NCBI GenBank assembly: GCA_003024785.1
Contig: PUQB01000022.1
Span: forward strand, 752,001 to 816,000
Reading direction: 5' to 3'
Source of the DNA: Selaginella tamariscina
Lineage: Eukaryota > Streptophyta > Lycopodiopsida > Selaginellales > Selaginellaceae
DNA: 64,000 bases
Shown one piece after another: positions 1-13,240 of the stretch. Position 1 is the stretch's first letter, and each line of letters opens with the position of its first letter. The position numbers and the translations under genes are program-made. The notes below the pieces were generated by a model. That model made no database searches and was not told where the DNA came from. It was given only the letters and a program-made list of their open reading frames with translations.

Positions 1-1107
1 ACTCTCTATAATCCTAATTAGTAATTTTTTATTATTTAATCAACATTTATTAATAATTATAAAATATTTAATATAAGAATATTTTTTAGGATATTCTATG
101 TTTAAAGAAAGAATGACGTGATTAATTATTAGAAATCTTAATTAAAAGATAGATTCTAAAGAATATACTATATCTTTATTACTCTCACCATTAGAATTCA
201 TGTATTTTCTTGTAGCCTTAATAAATTTGACATTTTAAATGTCTCTTAACGTCAATTATTTTTTCATTATAAAATTATGTTTCATCAAGGAGGCTTTTGT
301 TGTATCTCTTCTTCGTGTTATAAAGTAAAACAATAGAATTTTTATCACATCGTTTATTGTGATGACTTTAAGTTTGTTAATGACTTAACTTATCTAATGT
401 AGTTATATCATGAGAGTAAGAACGATAATCATGAGCTTCTTTCGACCTTTGCATTAGTCAAAACTTCATAAGGCTTTTAGGTGATCCCTTAGTCCATTTC
501 ATTAAGGATCAAATAGAGGCTTTTTTTTTTATGGATTGATGTAAGCTTTTGAATGCCTTTTTAATCCATTTTGTTGTGGATTTGATGTGTAGTACTGGGA
601 TCAGCAAGTATATTAAGTAATCACGTAGTTTTTCATTTTTTTTCTAAATGGCAACCATCTCCACCAATGCTTTTGAAAAGTCTTTATAGCTTTAAGTAAC
701 GTATAAGTGCTGTACTTGGGGAAGTTGAAATGTAATGCAGTTTCTACATTCTTAAACATAGTGTTTTATATCTTTGAAAGATAGCATTGTTGTTTGAAGC
801 CTTACCAAAACCAAACACTTATTTTTTTATTTAAACAACTTTAGCTGTGTGTAGATTGTTAGTAAAAAAAACCTCATAATTTTCTTGGAGATCTTAATTA
901 TATTCCACACTACAATGGTTTTTAATAAAATCTATGATCGTCAAAATGTGATAATCGGTCTTGATCACTATATAGGTTTAAGAATCAAATATTTTATTAC
1001 ACATGACAAAATTAGTATTTGACTAGATGAGCCTTCATCTATAAGAGATTATAGTTGATTTCGTTCATATTCCATGTTTACTTTTGTGCTATGCAAATCA
1101 TGTTTTG

Positions 1108-1138
<31 letters not shown>

Positions 1139-1556
1139 TCTGCTAATACACATACATATCATTATTAATGAACCACCTTACAACAAATATATGATAACAT
1201 TGGTATGAACTACCTTACAACAAATATATAACAATATTATTAACAAGTCATGAGCAATATTGAAGCACAATATGTTGAAGAATAATGTAAAAATGTATAT
1301 GTTGTAATCAACAAGAATACTTAATGACAACATTGCTCGTGTAATTTACTATGGTGACTAATCTCATTATTTAAGTGAATAAATAGTGACTAACACTACT
1401 CTCGTATGTTAGCATGGTAACCAGCTTTGCTCTTGAACTAGAAACTCATGACCAGCAAAAATTACTTGATGACTAACATGATGTAAGTTAGACATAATGA
1501 CCAACTCCGCTCATGAACAAGATAAGATGATGACCAACATTGTTCATGAATGTTAA
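1..1556. other. AT-rich intergenic or old repeat DNA, no gene seen
   Basis: No credible coding region is present. There is a (TA)n run near 1108-1135. Loosely repeated phrases such as 'ccttacaacaaatatat' occur near 1175 and 1210, and variants of 'gaccaacattgttcatgaa' at 1380-1550. The first about 150 bases share an 18-base string (tatgtttaaagaaagaat) and general layout with the interior of the MITE at 35712-35949, so a truncated relative may begin left of the window. That last point is weak. Confidence 0.5.
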
Positions 1557-1811
1557 TGTCATAACTTTTATAATAACTGTTATCTATTATATTTGATGAA
1601 CCCTAAATGTAGTAGGAAATAGGCCCGCTTAGTGCACTTGGGTATTTGGTGATGGTCCGGTTGAGTGTCAATAGATATTTACATAAAACTTTAGGTGAAA
1701 CTAGAACTTATCTTTTAAAAAAATTTCCCCCAATTTTGACATTTCAATTAGGTTTAGATGAATCCGACATGTTAAATAGGGTTATGAACACCCCTAGGGT
1801 CAACCTAAATC
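1557..1811 (+). mobile_element. Left piece of a solo LTR split by element D
   Basis: The piece begins TGTCATAAC and contains the phrase 'gtagtaggaaataggcccgcttagtgcacttggg', which recurs in every LTR of the D/G families. It stops at AAATC (1807-1811), where element D starts, and resumes after the second AAATC at 27216-27220. The base 5' flank is GTTAA (1552-1556) and the flank after the right piece is GTCAA (28498-28502), a TSD with one mismatch. No internal region remains, so this is a solo LTR of about 1.53 kb left by LTR-LTR recombination. It is the outermost and oldest layer of the nest. Confidence 0.85.
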
Positions 1812-4257
1812 TATCAGAGTTTTAACCCGGAGGCTAACACGTGGCCACCAAGTGGCCTTCTAACGTCAATTCCCTGTGTGAGCAATGCTAAGCTTTCCAA
1901 GATGACCCCAAGAGTTTGACTCAAATGCCTAGTTAAACAGAAGACTTAGAGTCCTACCCTAAGTCTCCTATAATGACCATCTCCTGAATCCTAAAGGATA
2001 ACCCGAGTAGACTTTAAGATTCTTTCCTAGTAGACCTAGACAAGCTCATGCCCTAATCTCATCAAGGAGATGTGCCTTATACATACCCTCATGATAAAGT
2101 TAAGGCATCGTCACTTACCCTTAAGGAATCACCATCATTTGGGTGTACAACCCTTTTAAGGCGACAAGGGGTATCCTAAACCACAACTAACCCTTAAGGG
2201 TTTGGGTGGTCAAGTTATACCCTAGACCTAAGGCTAGTACTTAGTGAGGACACAAGTGTGCGTCGTAGGCGGACACGAGTGTTTTGCTAAGTAAACTCCC
2301 TAACGTTAGGTTTGGATAACCCTAAGTACATGACCTTGCGAGTGCTTCACGAAAGGGCTTTTGCTAACAAGCTTAGACGGTGTCATGGGAAAATTTGGAC
2401 CATCACCTTGGTAGCCCGTGGTATGCATGTAGTGGACTAGTCTCCTACTTGTATTATATGTATCCATTTCACTTTACTATTCCCCTTCTTTGTCTTTTCT
2501 TGCATGGTGAAACTAGTCAATATTATTATGTTAATCCATATGGTTAGTACTTACTTTGACCATGCACATTTTCTTGTCTTCTTCCATGCACCACCTTCCC
2601 AAGTCAAAGTCAAGTCACCTTCTTCCATAACACCCATCATTTATGGGTCAAGTCAACCTTCTTCCATAACCCCTATCATTTATGGGTCAAGCCCACCTTC
2701 TTTCATAACCCTCATCATTTATGGGTCAAGCCCACCTTCTTCCATAACCCCATCATTTATGGATCAAGCCCACTTCTCATAACCCCCTACCATTATTCTT
2801 ATGTAACCCCTATTTTACACCTTCTCTTACCCTACCCTACATGCATTCTTTATATTATTTTGGGTATATAAGGATAGATATAAAGATATAGAGAAGAGTT
2901 TCTAGTTTCTTTTTTTCTTTTCTTACTTTATAAATAGGTGTGATGACATTATTTTGTGTGCTCTTATGATGAAATATAAAAATTAGTTAGTGTATCTTTT
3001 GTGTCATGAGTTTCATCTCATGTTTTCCCTTTTCTTTTCTATTCTTTTATTCATGTGTGTGATCATTAGCAAGGACTACGATGCACTATCACTAAAGTCA
3101 TCAAGTCCCAAACATCTGAGTCCCTGAATGATTTTCCTTCGACAACGGTTCAACCCCTAAATTCCAAGGAGAACACTCTCTTAGCCAAGTGTGTCAAAGC
3201 ACACCTAATTACTAGACCTAACCTCCCTTGAGTAGATGCCCAAGACTTAGCACCCTAGTGCGAGCACAAACATGCTTGTTTGCTAGAGTATCCAACCCTT
3301 TGGCGACAAACCCATGACACGACCCCAAAGGGCGTGCCTCGAGCGTTATATTGTGTGACGTCTAACCCAGTGTCGCATCTCCATGTGACACTACCTTCCA
3401 CAATGTGAACTATCATGCCATATCCCTTAGATTCAAGATTTGCACCAAGTGCCACAAACGTGGCTCCTAAATGCCAACTCTAAAACCCTTAGGAACTGGG
3501 TGATGTGAACCTGTCAAACAAAATCCCACGCTCATAGTTGGACAAGAATATAAATGTGCCTTGCTTGGTCATGAGTGTTACACCTAGCTTAACATGGAGA
3601 AGGAGGCTGGAGACATGCCTTAACCTCTGCCTCTAACGTGCATTCCGACAAAACCTTCTAGGCATGGATTCACCAACGTTAAGGGTGAGCTACCTCGAAA
3701 GTGGGACATACCCTTGTCATCTGGAAGTTAGGGCGGCACAATAAAGGGTTGTACCTTAACGACACAAGCTAAAGCTTGCACCAGCAAAAGAGCAACGAAC
3801 TTAGTCATGAACTCAAGAGTTCTCCTACATGTACTACTTAATATATGTGACAAAGCCCCCCCCCCCGTTTTCCTGTTTACTTAAGTGGGCTGGCACGGAA
3901 TCTCATTCCCAAAGAGAATATACTTGGTGATTAATTAATGACACATTAACCCCTAAACCTTAACATGTCAAACCTAGGGGTATTTCTAAATATATCCGAC
4001 ATGCTGAACTCACAAGAACTAACCATTAACCCAACTGGGACATGAAAAACTAGGGTCAGAGGTTTTTAGAAGGTAAGTTTTAGTTTCGCCTAGAGTTTCC
4101 TGCAAATACCTAATGACACACGGTCGGACCATCACTAGATACCCAAGTGCACTAAGCGGGCCTGTTTCCTACTACATCTAGAGTTTATTAACATAGTTTG
4201 GTAGGTAATAATAGTCAACATCCAAAGTAAAGAGGAGTCATAGTAAAAACTATGACA
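1812..4257 (-). repeat. 3' LTR of element D, interrupted by solo LTR E
   Basis: The LTR pieces are 1812-2380 and 3145-4257 on the reverse strand. The LTR ends in ..ACTATGACA at 4257. It aligns along its length with the other LTR of D (7985-9013, 14233-14397, 26695-27215). The next bases (4258 on) match the reverse complement of the sequence just inside the 3' LTR of element G, which fixes this end as the 3' LTR. Confidence 0.8.
2381..3144. mobile_element. Solo LTR E (about 765 bp) inserted in the D LTR
   Basis: The other D LTR has no such sequence at this point, so the insertion boundaries are clear. It starts TGTCATGGG and ends TTCGACA, with the 4-base duplication ACGG (2377-2380 and 3145-3148), or 5 bases with one mismatch. 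TG..CA ends fit a solo LTR from a family not otherwise seen here. It carries about four tandem copies of a 38-39 bp unit containing 'catcatttatgggtcaag' (about 2620-2770). A short open frame through those repeats is not taken as a gene. Confidence 0.65.
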
Positions 4258-7200
4258 CACTCCACGCCTTTGAAAATGTCAATGTCCTTGTTGACGTCCA
4301 ACTCCAAGACTAGATAATGCTAAAAAAAATTAACCAAAACTAACATATCACTCTATGCAGAGTTAGCCAAAAGTTCACATAAGTTTTATTACCCCCCTTG
4401 CATTACGCGAAACCAAGTATTTCATAACCGTCATTCACTGAGTCATAAACCCAGCTGCGGAGGAACCACTTGCGACATGAAGTCACATGGAGACCTTTTG
4501 CACGTCTGCAAAGTCTGTCACCCGACACACACAACACAATGATTAATTTCTTTATTTAATTAAAATTTATATTGGAAGCCTCTAGTTAGTGTTGTTACCG
4601 ACCCCTTGGTTAACAAGAAATAAAGGCTTACTTTATTTCTTAATAATAAACGTTGTTGACGACCCTTGTCATCTAGCACCCAATAAGCAATTTGAGTTAA
4701 CCTCAAATGCCTGACCAAACGCCTTCGCATTTCTCCAATTGTTCCACATTTTCACATGTTACGGTATTATAGCCTCACATTTCTATATCCCTCGATGTTT
4801 CTCATTACCCCTTTACATAAGGGTCTGCTACTATACCTATCCCTCGTTAGTATATAGCTACGCCAGACTAAGTATGAGACTTTTATCGGAATCAAGCTCT
4901 TTTTCGATACAAGAGTACTATTTGTAAAAAACCTTGTTCTTTGTAAACATGTCAATCTAGCTAGAGGCGATCATAAAGGCACATGGCTATACACATGTAT
5001 ACAACAAGGTCATGCCAACCTGCCATCCACTTTGTGTTATTAACATAAATTTCTTTCTAGTATGAATCAAATTCAGTCAAATCCACGACCAAGTGTGATA
5101 GCACTACCATTCGTCTTTTGCAACCAACTTGTACTCTTTAATAACACCAACCAATTCAGGGAATAGATAAGCTAACATACCTTTCATACAAACCAATGTG
5201 GAAACTAGGCAATTGAACCCATCTCCAATGCCTCAATTGATGACTTTTAAATAGCACGTGTATTAACTAACACACTCATTGTACTCATTCTTCAAAAAGC
5301 ACAACATACTAGATGCCATTCAATAATTCCTAACTCCCATCTCACTAAGTTCAAAATACTAAATTTTAAAACTTAATTTCCACGATAAGAGTCTTCCTGA
5401 ACTCATAATATTGCATACCTTTGTAACATTATATTCATTCCAACTCTCAAACTGATTATGTAAATGTCCCCTAACACTATATATAACATTTTCACTAATT
5501 CGAGCAATTAGTGTTTTTGTCAAGCAACTTCAAATTAATCCTTAATCCATAAACAGTTGCAATTTCGATATTGATACTCTTGAACGGATATTGATCATCT
5601 TAACGTCCAAATCCTAAGTTTACCAACTAGTTATTATACTAGTGGATATAACCTTACAATTGTATCAATTTATTAAACTATAATTATAATATAGATATGG
5701 TTTTAGTTTACATGAATCGAACTTCAATTTGAGATGGAAATATAATGGTACCTAGTATTTCGAGTAATCGTTTAGAGACTAAGAGGAATCATGAATGAGT
5801 GTTTAGTTTGTCTAACTAATTTAGTAAGATATTATTTTTCACACTAATGTTATCATGACACCAAAGTGCCACATTAACTTCATGTTTCAGTTATATTATC
5901 TCATAATTCAGCAAATTTTCCCAAATATGAATAAGATATTTAATTCAGTATGTCGAACTAAGATACATTATCCATTTAAACACCTAGCAATCATTAAAGT
6001 ATCACATTGCTCTTTAAGCATCGTATTGACTATTTCTTAACTAACTTGAAAACAAATTTCAAATTATAACACTAAAGTATTGCCTTGCCAAAGTGTAGGA
6101 CTCAAATTTGCTTAAACCTTTTTATTTCATGATTATGGCCACCTCATGTGATTATAACAAGTCTTAATATTGAGCATTCCAAACTCAATATTTAGGAAAT
6201 ATTATAAAGTCATTTATAACCAATCTTAAAAAGATTGTCATAAATATTTTCAAAATTTAGAATATAAATATCTCAATAAATGAGGTGATAGGAAACCTCA
6301 TATTTTTGTATTAGATATTGAACCATACAATAGGAACCATGAACCATAATCATCAAGAAGGGACACCATCTTCTTGAGTTAATCACAAAACTCGATATAG
6401 TACTTTCACGAATGTTAAACTAAACTTAAGGGACACCATCAGATCTTGAGATAAAACTTGTAATGAACCTAAGGAACATCATCAACCTTGAGACAAGAAA
6501 AGTTCTACTTTTCAATATTCCGAAGGACTGAAGATACATACTTTATTTGTTCTTTAAGTGCCCACATTTGCAACCATGATGCAGAATCAAGAAATAGTCT
6601 TTTGAATAATCGTATTCGACTCTAAAATAAAATCCATATAAAAAACCAATAGCAATTTTTAATTGAATACCAACTCTTTGAGGAGGTACATGTACTTAAA
6701 CCTCTAATGGAAATCCGATTGTTACTAGCTCATCAATAATTCTCAACATAAGTTATCAAACTTAGTAAGTTTTCTTACTTAGCCAATAATCAAAGTGAAA
6801 AATCCCAAATTATGCTCTTCTTAATCAAGGAATCACCCTTGTTCAAGAGCTTATCCCCACAACAACATTACAGATTCCAAGATTAAAGAGTTAATAATGA
6901 AAATGCACAAGTGTGTGCCGATCGCCTTCACTATGCAAGTCCTTCATTACTTAGTAAACTGAAAATATAAACGTATGTTTTCAACATTACTTTTTGTGAT
7001 AAATCATGCTATCTATCCAAAAGCTGCATTGATAGGGATGCAACATTAAATTCATCTGCTACCAAAATTTATTATTTTATTTCATTCTTATGATTTCACA
7101 TGAGATAACTTCATAATCAAGTTAGTCGAGCTAGCTAACTTAAATACAAAGTGCGTACTTACAACTAACTAAGGTTTCAAGTTGTACTTTGTTTAAATTA

Positions 7201-7984
7201 AGTGATTTGAACTTAGTAAATTATTCCACCTAATGTTACTTGTAACTAGCGTCATCAAAATATTACGAACATTAAACAATATTTTGATTATATTTGGATC
7301 TTCGAACCAACTACTTAACATATTCATCATATGTTAATATCTGACATTCTGTTGTATTATAAGTTCATCATTATAGTTTGCTTCTGGAGTTACACTCTCG
7401 AAAACATGCATTATAATGAGAGCTCTTTCTACAACTTCTGTCAAAATGTAGTGTTCACTTTTATCCTTCTTTCGAAGTCAAAGACGCACATTTGAACATA
7501 AGTCTTTCCCCATTTGAACACTATTGTTGGAACCAATATTGAATCCAAAACTCAATGGACACTGTTTGTTTCCAAATCATAAGTTCAAACACCTTTAAAG
7601 AAAAAAGAAAAATTTCAATAATGTGTAAACTTAGGATATCACAAGACTCACCTCACAAGACTTAGTTTGTAAGCCAAAACAAACTAACATGCAATGTCTT
7701 GTGGAAGTAGATGGTGGACAACCATAAGGTAAAATAACTTGGCATATAATTTAGAAGTTGACTTTCAAATGTTACCTTCGACATTCGAGTCCATAACCCA
7801 CACCCACTTATGAAGTAAGTGTACTTTGAAGAGTTATAGATCTTAGGACCAACTCCCCACTCAAAATTCAGACGTTAGCTGAAAGTGATAGAGTACTTTA
7901 AGAATTTAGAACTAGCTAAACTCTAAAACACCCTACAACTTTAGGCAGTCCTACTGACCGCAGAGAATAAGCTCCGATACCAAT
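4258..7984 (-). other. Internal region of element D, no coding recognised
   Basis: The region between the two D LTRs is AT-rich with no open frame above about 65 codons. Only its ends are recognisable. Bases 4258-4540 match, in reverse complement, the 3' internal end of element G, including the phrase around 'gacagactttgcagacgtgc'. Bases about 7840-7984 match the G leader next to the primer-binding site. The central about 3.3 kb holds nothing I can assign. It may be heavily decayed gag-pol or non-coding filler. Confidence 0.6.
7971..7982 (-). promoter_or_regulatory. Primer-binding site of element D
   Basis: On the minus strand, 3 bases inside the 5' LTR, the sequence TGGTATCGGAGC differs at one position from TGGTATCAGAGC, the usual plant initiator-Met tRNA primer site. 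The same variant follows the 5' LTR of element G at 42256. Confidence 0.75.
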
Positions 7985-9013
7985 TGTCATAATTTTAACT
8001 CGGAGGACTAACACGTGGCAACATGTGGCCGCCAAGTGGCCTTATAGTGTCAATTCCATGTGTGAGCAACGTTAAGCTTTTCAAGATGACCCCAAAAGTT
8101 TGACTCAAATGCCTAGTTAAACAGAAGACGTAGAGTCCTACCCTAAGTACCCTATAATGACCATCCCTCGAACCCTAGAGGATAACCTGAGTAGACTTTA
8201 AGATCCTTTCCTAATAGACCTAGACAAGCTCATGCCCTAACCTCATCAAGGAGATGTGCTTTATACATACTCCCGTGACAAAGCTAAGGCATCGTCACTT
8301 ACCCCTTGAGGAATCACCCTCATCTGGGTGTACAACCTCTTTAAGGCGACAAGGGGTACCCTAAACCATGACTAACCCCTAAGGGTTTAGGTGGTCAAGT
8401 TATACCCTAGACCTAAGGCTAGTACTTAGTGAGGACACGAGTGTGCCCCGTAGGCGGACATGAGTGTTCTACTAAGTAAACTCCTTAAGGTTAAGTTTGG
8501 ATAACTTTAAATACATGACCTTGCGAGTGCCTCAAGAAAGAGTTTTTGCTAATAAGCTTAGGTGGTTCAACCCCTGGATTCCAAAGAGAACACTCCCTTA
8601 GCCAAGTGTGCCAAAGCACACCTAGTTATGAGACCTAACCTTCTTTGAGTAGATGCCCAAGGCTTAGCACCCTAGTGCAAGCACAAACATGCCTATTTGC
8701 TAAAGTATCCAACCCCTTGGCAACAAACCCATGACACGACCCCAAAGGGCATGCCTCGGGCATTGTATTGTGTGATGTCTAGCCTAGTGTCACATCTCCA
8801 TGTGACACTGCCTTCCATGATGTAGGCTATCATGCCATAGCCTTTAGATTCAAGATTTACACCAAGTGCCACAAACGTGGCTCCTAAATACTAACTCTAG
8901 AACCCCTTAGTAAACCCTTAGGAACTGGGTAATGTGAACCTGTTAAACAAGATCCCACGCCCACAATTGGACAAGGACATGAATGTGCCTTGCTTAGTCA
9001 TGAGTGCTACACC
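7985..9013 (-). repeat. 5' LTR of element D, first of three pieces
   Basis: Reverse LTR starting TGTCATAATTTT. It continues at 14233-14397 and 26695-27215 after the insertions of elements C and A. It corresponds segment by segment to the LTR at 1812-4257. Confidence 0.8.
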
Positions 9014-10021
9014 TGTCAAGCCACGATCCAGGAACAAGGAAGTGAGCAGGAATCTGAGAACAAGGAGGCTTGACTCAGGAGCAAGACAAGGAGCATGACA
9101 GGAACTTAGAACTCAGGAGCAGAACAAGGAGCATGACAAGGAGCAGGATAGGAACCGTAACAGGATAGGAACTAGAAACTCAGGAGTAGGACAAGGAGCA
9201 TGACAAGAACTTGGAACTCAGGAGCAAAACAAGGAGCAAGACAAGGAGCAGGATAGGAATCGGAGCAGGATAGGAACTAGGAACTCAGGAGTAAGACAAG
9301 GAGCAGGATAGGAACTAGAGCAGGATAGCAGGACAAGGAGTAGGATAGGAACCGGAGCAGGATAGCATAACAAGGAGCAGGATAAGAAATGGAGCAGGAT
9401 AGCAGGATAAGGAGTAGGATAGGAAATGGAGTAGGATAGCAGGACAAGGAGTAGGATAGGAAATGGAGCAGGATAGCAAGACAAGAAGTAGGACAGGAAC
9501 TAGGAACTCAGGAGTAGGACAAGGCACATGACAAGAACCAGGAACTCAAGAGTCATGAGTTGGACAGGATCTAGGAGCAAGACAGGAGCAGGACAGGATC
9601 CAAGAGCGAGACAGAAGTAAGACAGGATCCAGGAGCGAGATAGGAACAGGACAGGATCCAGGAGCAAGACAGGAACAAGACAAGATCCAAGCAAGAGGCA
9701 AAGAGCAAGACACAAACAAGACAAGAACAAGAATGATCGTAGAATGACTGGTGTTGATAGTAACTGATTGTACAACAATTAGGTCGGAGCTTTTATGCTC
9801 ACAACTCCAAGCTAATCTGGTCATGAGTCTAATCTAGTCATGAGTTAAGAATAGTGACCCTATTCTCTAGGCATATCCTGTAGCATATCCTATAGGCATA
9901 TCCTGTAGGAATATCCTGTAGAAATATCCTGCAAGCATATCTTGTAGGTATATCCTATAACCCGTATCCTGTAACCTATATCTTGTATTTGGAATCTTGC
10001 ATTCTGTATCAGGTTGTGACA
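9014..10021 (-). repeat. 3' LTR of element C, internally expanded
   Basis: About 1.0 kb, against about 0.5-0.6 kb in A and B. The extra length is made of degenerate tandem units such as 'aaggagcaggataggaac' (9050-9720). The outer end carries a run of about 13-bp units resembling AATATCCTGTAGG (about 9870-9990). Open frames through these repeats are low-complexity artefacts. Confidence 0.85.
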
Positions 10022-11403
10022 GCACCTCCTCCCTAAGGACGAGTTCCACGAGTCTTGGGACCTAGTTTAGCAGGATAATGTCGATGGAAAGCAGCAACTT
10101 TGGAAGAAGCATGGAATAAGTTGGATGCAGGTTCCCAAGTGCAATCGGTAAGCAAATAACCTTTCCAATCCACCAAGTATTAAAGTTGGCGGCGATGAAG
10201 ACGAGAATCAAGGATGACTACAACTTCATACTCAGGTTCACCGGCAATGACCACATGAGGGGGAGGAGAAGAAGCACGACCAGGAAGAGAAGAAGGATGA
10301 TACGGCTCTAACAAGAAGGTGTGAAACACAGGATGAAGTTTCACCGTAGATGGTAACTTGAGTCAGAAAGTTACAGGATTGACCTCCGCCACAATCCTGT
10401 AAGGGCCTAATCGTTGAAAATCCAACTTAGAAGAAGGCTTATTAGTGCGAATATGTCGACGAAGAAGCCAAACGAGGTCACCAACCTTGTATGTAGGTGC
10501 TGGTTGACAGTGAGTATCAGCATGATACTTGTATTGTTCTTGTGCCTGCTGAAGATGAATCCGAAGATCATCCTGTACCTGACGAAGATGCTGGAGACGA
10601 TCCTGTACTACAGAAGCGGAAGAAGGAGAAGCAGGAGGAGCAAAGTCAAAACGTGGATGGTGGCCTGTAAGAGCAAACTAGTTGTCTTATTGGTAACTAA
10701 TGAAGCAACAAAGATACTGTTCCAAGATCTGAATTGTGCGTTCTGACTGCCCATCAGTTTGCGGATGATATCCTGAAGAAATATCCGCTTTAACCTGTAG
10801 ACTCTGAAGAAGTTCTTGCCAAAACTTGGACATGAATTGTGGACAAACAATGCTCTTAGGAAGACCATGATGTCGGAACACTTCGCGAATCACCAACTCA
10901 GCAGTTGTCTGACCTGTAGCTGTCTTGTTACAGGGTAGGAAATGAGCTTGCTTGGTGAAACAGTCAACCACCACAAGAATTGCATCGAATCCACGAGGAG
11001 GAAGATCTGTGAGGAAATCCATAGAAATGGATCTCTAAGGAACAGAAGGAATAGGAAGAGGACGAAGAAGAGCATGATGAGGCATCTTCGACCTATTACA
11101 AGTGTCACAGCTCCGTACAAACCTTTTCACAAAACCTCGCAACCCAGGCCACCAATAGTTGCGAGTCACCAACTCCACTGTCTTGGCCACACCAAAATGT
11201 CCTGTAGCCGGGGTATCATGACAATCCTGTACCACACGAGTCCTGCAAACACCAACAGGAACGTATAGGAGATCCTCCCGGTATAGGAGTTTGTTCTGTA
11301 TGACAAATAGCTTGTAGTCTGAACGGGAACTGGAGGAAGAGGAGTTTGCAATGTCAGGACTAATGTGTGAGAGCACATTCCTTACCAAGTTGTTTGTAGC
11401 CAA
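10022..11403 (-). pseudogene. Element C integrase and chromodomain remnant
   Basis: Integrase carries out strand transfer of retroelement cDNA. On the minus strand, frames here show an HHCC zinc region (GHFGVAKT, then CDTCNRSK, about 11080-11220), the catalytic-core start SMDFLTDLPP-like (about 11000-11030) and YHPQTDGQSERTIQ with the catalytic E near 10740. Near 10030-10330 the sequence matches the chromodomain of A and B at DNA level but is broken. At least three frameshifts interrupt the reading frame (for example the DRGPQ motif near 10860 is damaged), so no intact protein is made from this copy. Confidence 0.75.
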
Positions 11404-12387
11404 CTACGAACGAATGTCTTGTAAAAGTGTTGAATCTGCTGGAGCCTGATGAACCTGTAGTGCTGATGAACGGAAAAGGGGTGAATCCTGTCGAAGAGGA
11501 ACCTTCGATATTGATACAGGATTAGAAGAACCCTGTATAGGAATCCGCAAACTTACAGGAATGGAGAAAGCCTGCGGATGTGCTGAGGAACCAACAGGAG
11601 GTGGATCCTGTTGAGGAGGAACCTTCGACACTGATATAGAATTGGAAGAACCCTGTATAGGAATTCGCAAACTTACAGGAGTGAAGAGAGCCTGCGGATG
11701 TGCTGAGGAACTGACATGAGGTAAATCCTGTTGAGGAGGAGTCTTCAATACTGGTATAGGAACAGGCACAGTCAATCCTGTAGCTTGCACTGCCTCAGAT
11801 ACTAAGGATGTATCCTGCACGCAGGAAGGTACATGATTGATCCTGGCTGCCGAAGAGGAAAACGTGAGCGTCCTAGACCTCCAGTCGATTTGAGGATTTG
11901 CAACCACAAACCATGGCATACCCAAAATGATGGGAGTCGACCGGGTCTTGATCAAGTTGAAGGAAATCGAAAAGTTGAATGCGCTATGACTGCAAAAGAA
12001 AGGTTTGGTAACATGGGTAATTACACCAGAAGCAATCAGACAACCATCGGTCACCTTTACAGGAACTGCACGCTTCAACTTCACCACCGGAATGCCATGC
12101 TGAGTTGCAAAAGTATCATCCACAAAGCATGCATTTGCACCAGTGTCTAACAGGGCAAACTCCTTGAGTTCACGATTGTTGAGGTAGATCAGTGGACATT
12201 GAACTTCGGCTTCAACTTCACATGTCTTGAACTTTCTGGCTTTAACAGGACATTCCGCCACTTTATGTCCTGTTTCACCACAATACAAGCATAAGTTCTC
12301 ACTGTGATGGTGTTGCTTTTTTGCAGCTAAAAGTGGACCACGCTTGTATTTCTCAACCTCCATAGGGACTACTCCAGAAGGTGTCAT
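11404..12387 (-). pseudogene. Element C zinc knuckle-protease frame fused to integrase leader
   Basis: A single 327-codon frame. Near its start it has the nucleocapsid zinc knuckle CLYCGETGHKVAEC (CX2CX4HX4C). Near residue 80 is the aspartic protease motif LLDTGANACF, followed by the second protease strand IILGMPWFVV. Next comes a proline-rich linker with two about 48-residue repeats (each with VPPQQDPPPV-like and SSAHPQA phrases). The frame then passes directly into [16 protein letters not shown], which in element A lies at the start of integrase, downstream of RNase H. So the RT-RNase H block has been removed in frame. The original start is upstream in gag; this frame begins at a downstream Met. 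Confidence 0.75.
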
Positions 12388-12444
12388 AGGAACATGTGCT
12401 ACAGATGCAGGATTGACTTGCAGGAACTATTGACGGGATATTTC

Positions 12445-13145
12445 CTAACGACGCTCGAACAAACGGTTGTCACAGCGAATGGCCTGGTGCATGATCTCCG
12501 CTAAGGTTTGGGCATCTGGTAATGTAAGGAGAAGGTCCTTCACGTCATCCCTCAACCCAAAATAGAAATGTTCGATCAATGCAGTCTCGTCCCATGGAAC
12601 GTTCGTGCAAAGTTGCTGAAATGCGGATGCATAGACGGAAATTAGTCGGGATCCTTGTGTGAGCTTCTGTAACTTCGTGCATGCAGAACGGTACTTATCA
12701 GGATCTCCAAAATAGGCTTCAAAGGCAGCCACAAATCCTTTAAAGTCATTCATCAATGGGTCGTCACGCTCCAGTAAAGGAGCAACCCAAGCTCGTGGAG
12801 ATCCAACTAGTAAAGATGCTAAAAGGCCAACCTTTTGTGCATCAGTCGAGTAATGGTGTGGTTGCATGCGGATCAAAAGCATGATCTGATTCAGGAACCC
12901 TTGAAAATTGGCACAATTGCCACTAAACTTCTCTGGCATGCTGATTTTGGTTCTGAAGAAGAGTTTGATGGAGAGGAAATCATGGATGCTTGAGAGAGAG
13001 CTTGTGCAGCAGCCTTAAAGGATGCATCAGCAGTTGCATGCGCTGCGTTAGTGGAACCTTGCAGATCCGTGACCACTTGGCGCAAAGTGGCCAACTCATG
13101 AAGTAATATTTGGTGCTCGCGTTGAATCTGCTCAAAAACGGCCAT
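12445..13145 (-). pseudogene. gag: Element C gag (one frameshift)
   Basis: The structural capsid protein of the element. It starts at the ATG whose complement lies at 13143-13145. The N-terminal coiled part (LLHELATLRQVVTDLQGS) is followed by a frameshift near 12930, then the capsid-like domain with MPEKFSGN, LASLLVGSPRAWV and a DDVKDLLLTLPDAQ tail. It is about 80-85 percent alike by eye to gag of element A (15046) and is more diverged than A is from B, so C looks older than B. Confidence 0.8.
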
Positions 13146-13240
13146 GATCTATGAAAAGAAAAAAGGAGGAAAACGGAGAAGAACCAAGAGAAAAAAAGTA
13201 ATAAAAAATTGGGGAGCTATGAAAGCGGTTACTATCAAAC

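Noticed and set aside
1200..1556. A tandem satellite from the repeated 'ttacaacaaatatat' and 'gaccaacattgttcatg' phrases
   Set aside because: Only a few diverged copies and no steady period.
2504..2782. A 92-codon repeat protein
   Set aside because: It is a read-through of the 38-39 bp tandem repeats inside solo LTR E.
9218..9824. Overlapping frames rich in LLLVLLSCS-type text (also 13424-14032, 14645-14893, 19596-19906, 26363-26628, 47408-47777)
   Set aside because: They translate tandem CAGGA/CCTGT LTR repeats, shift frame between copies and lie inside LTRs.
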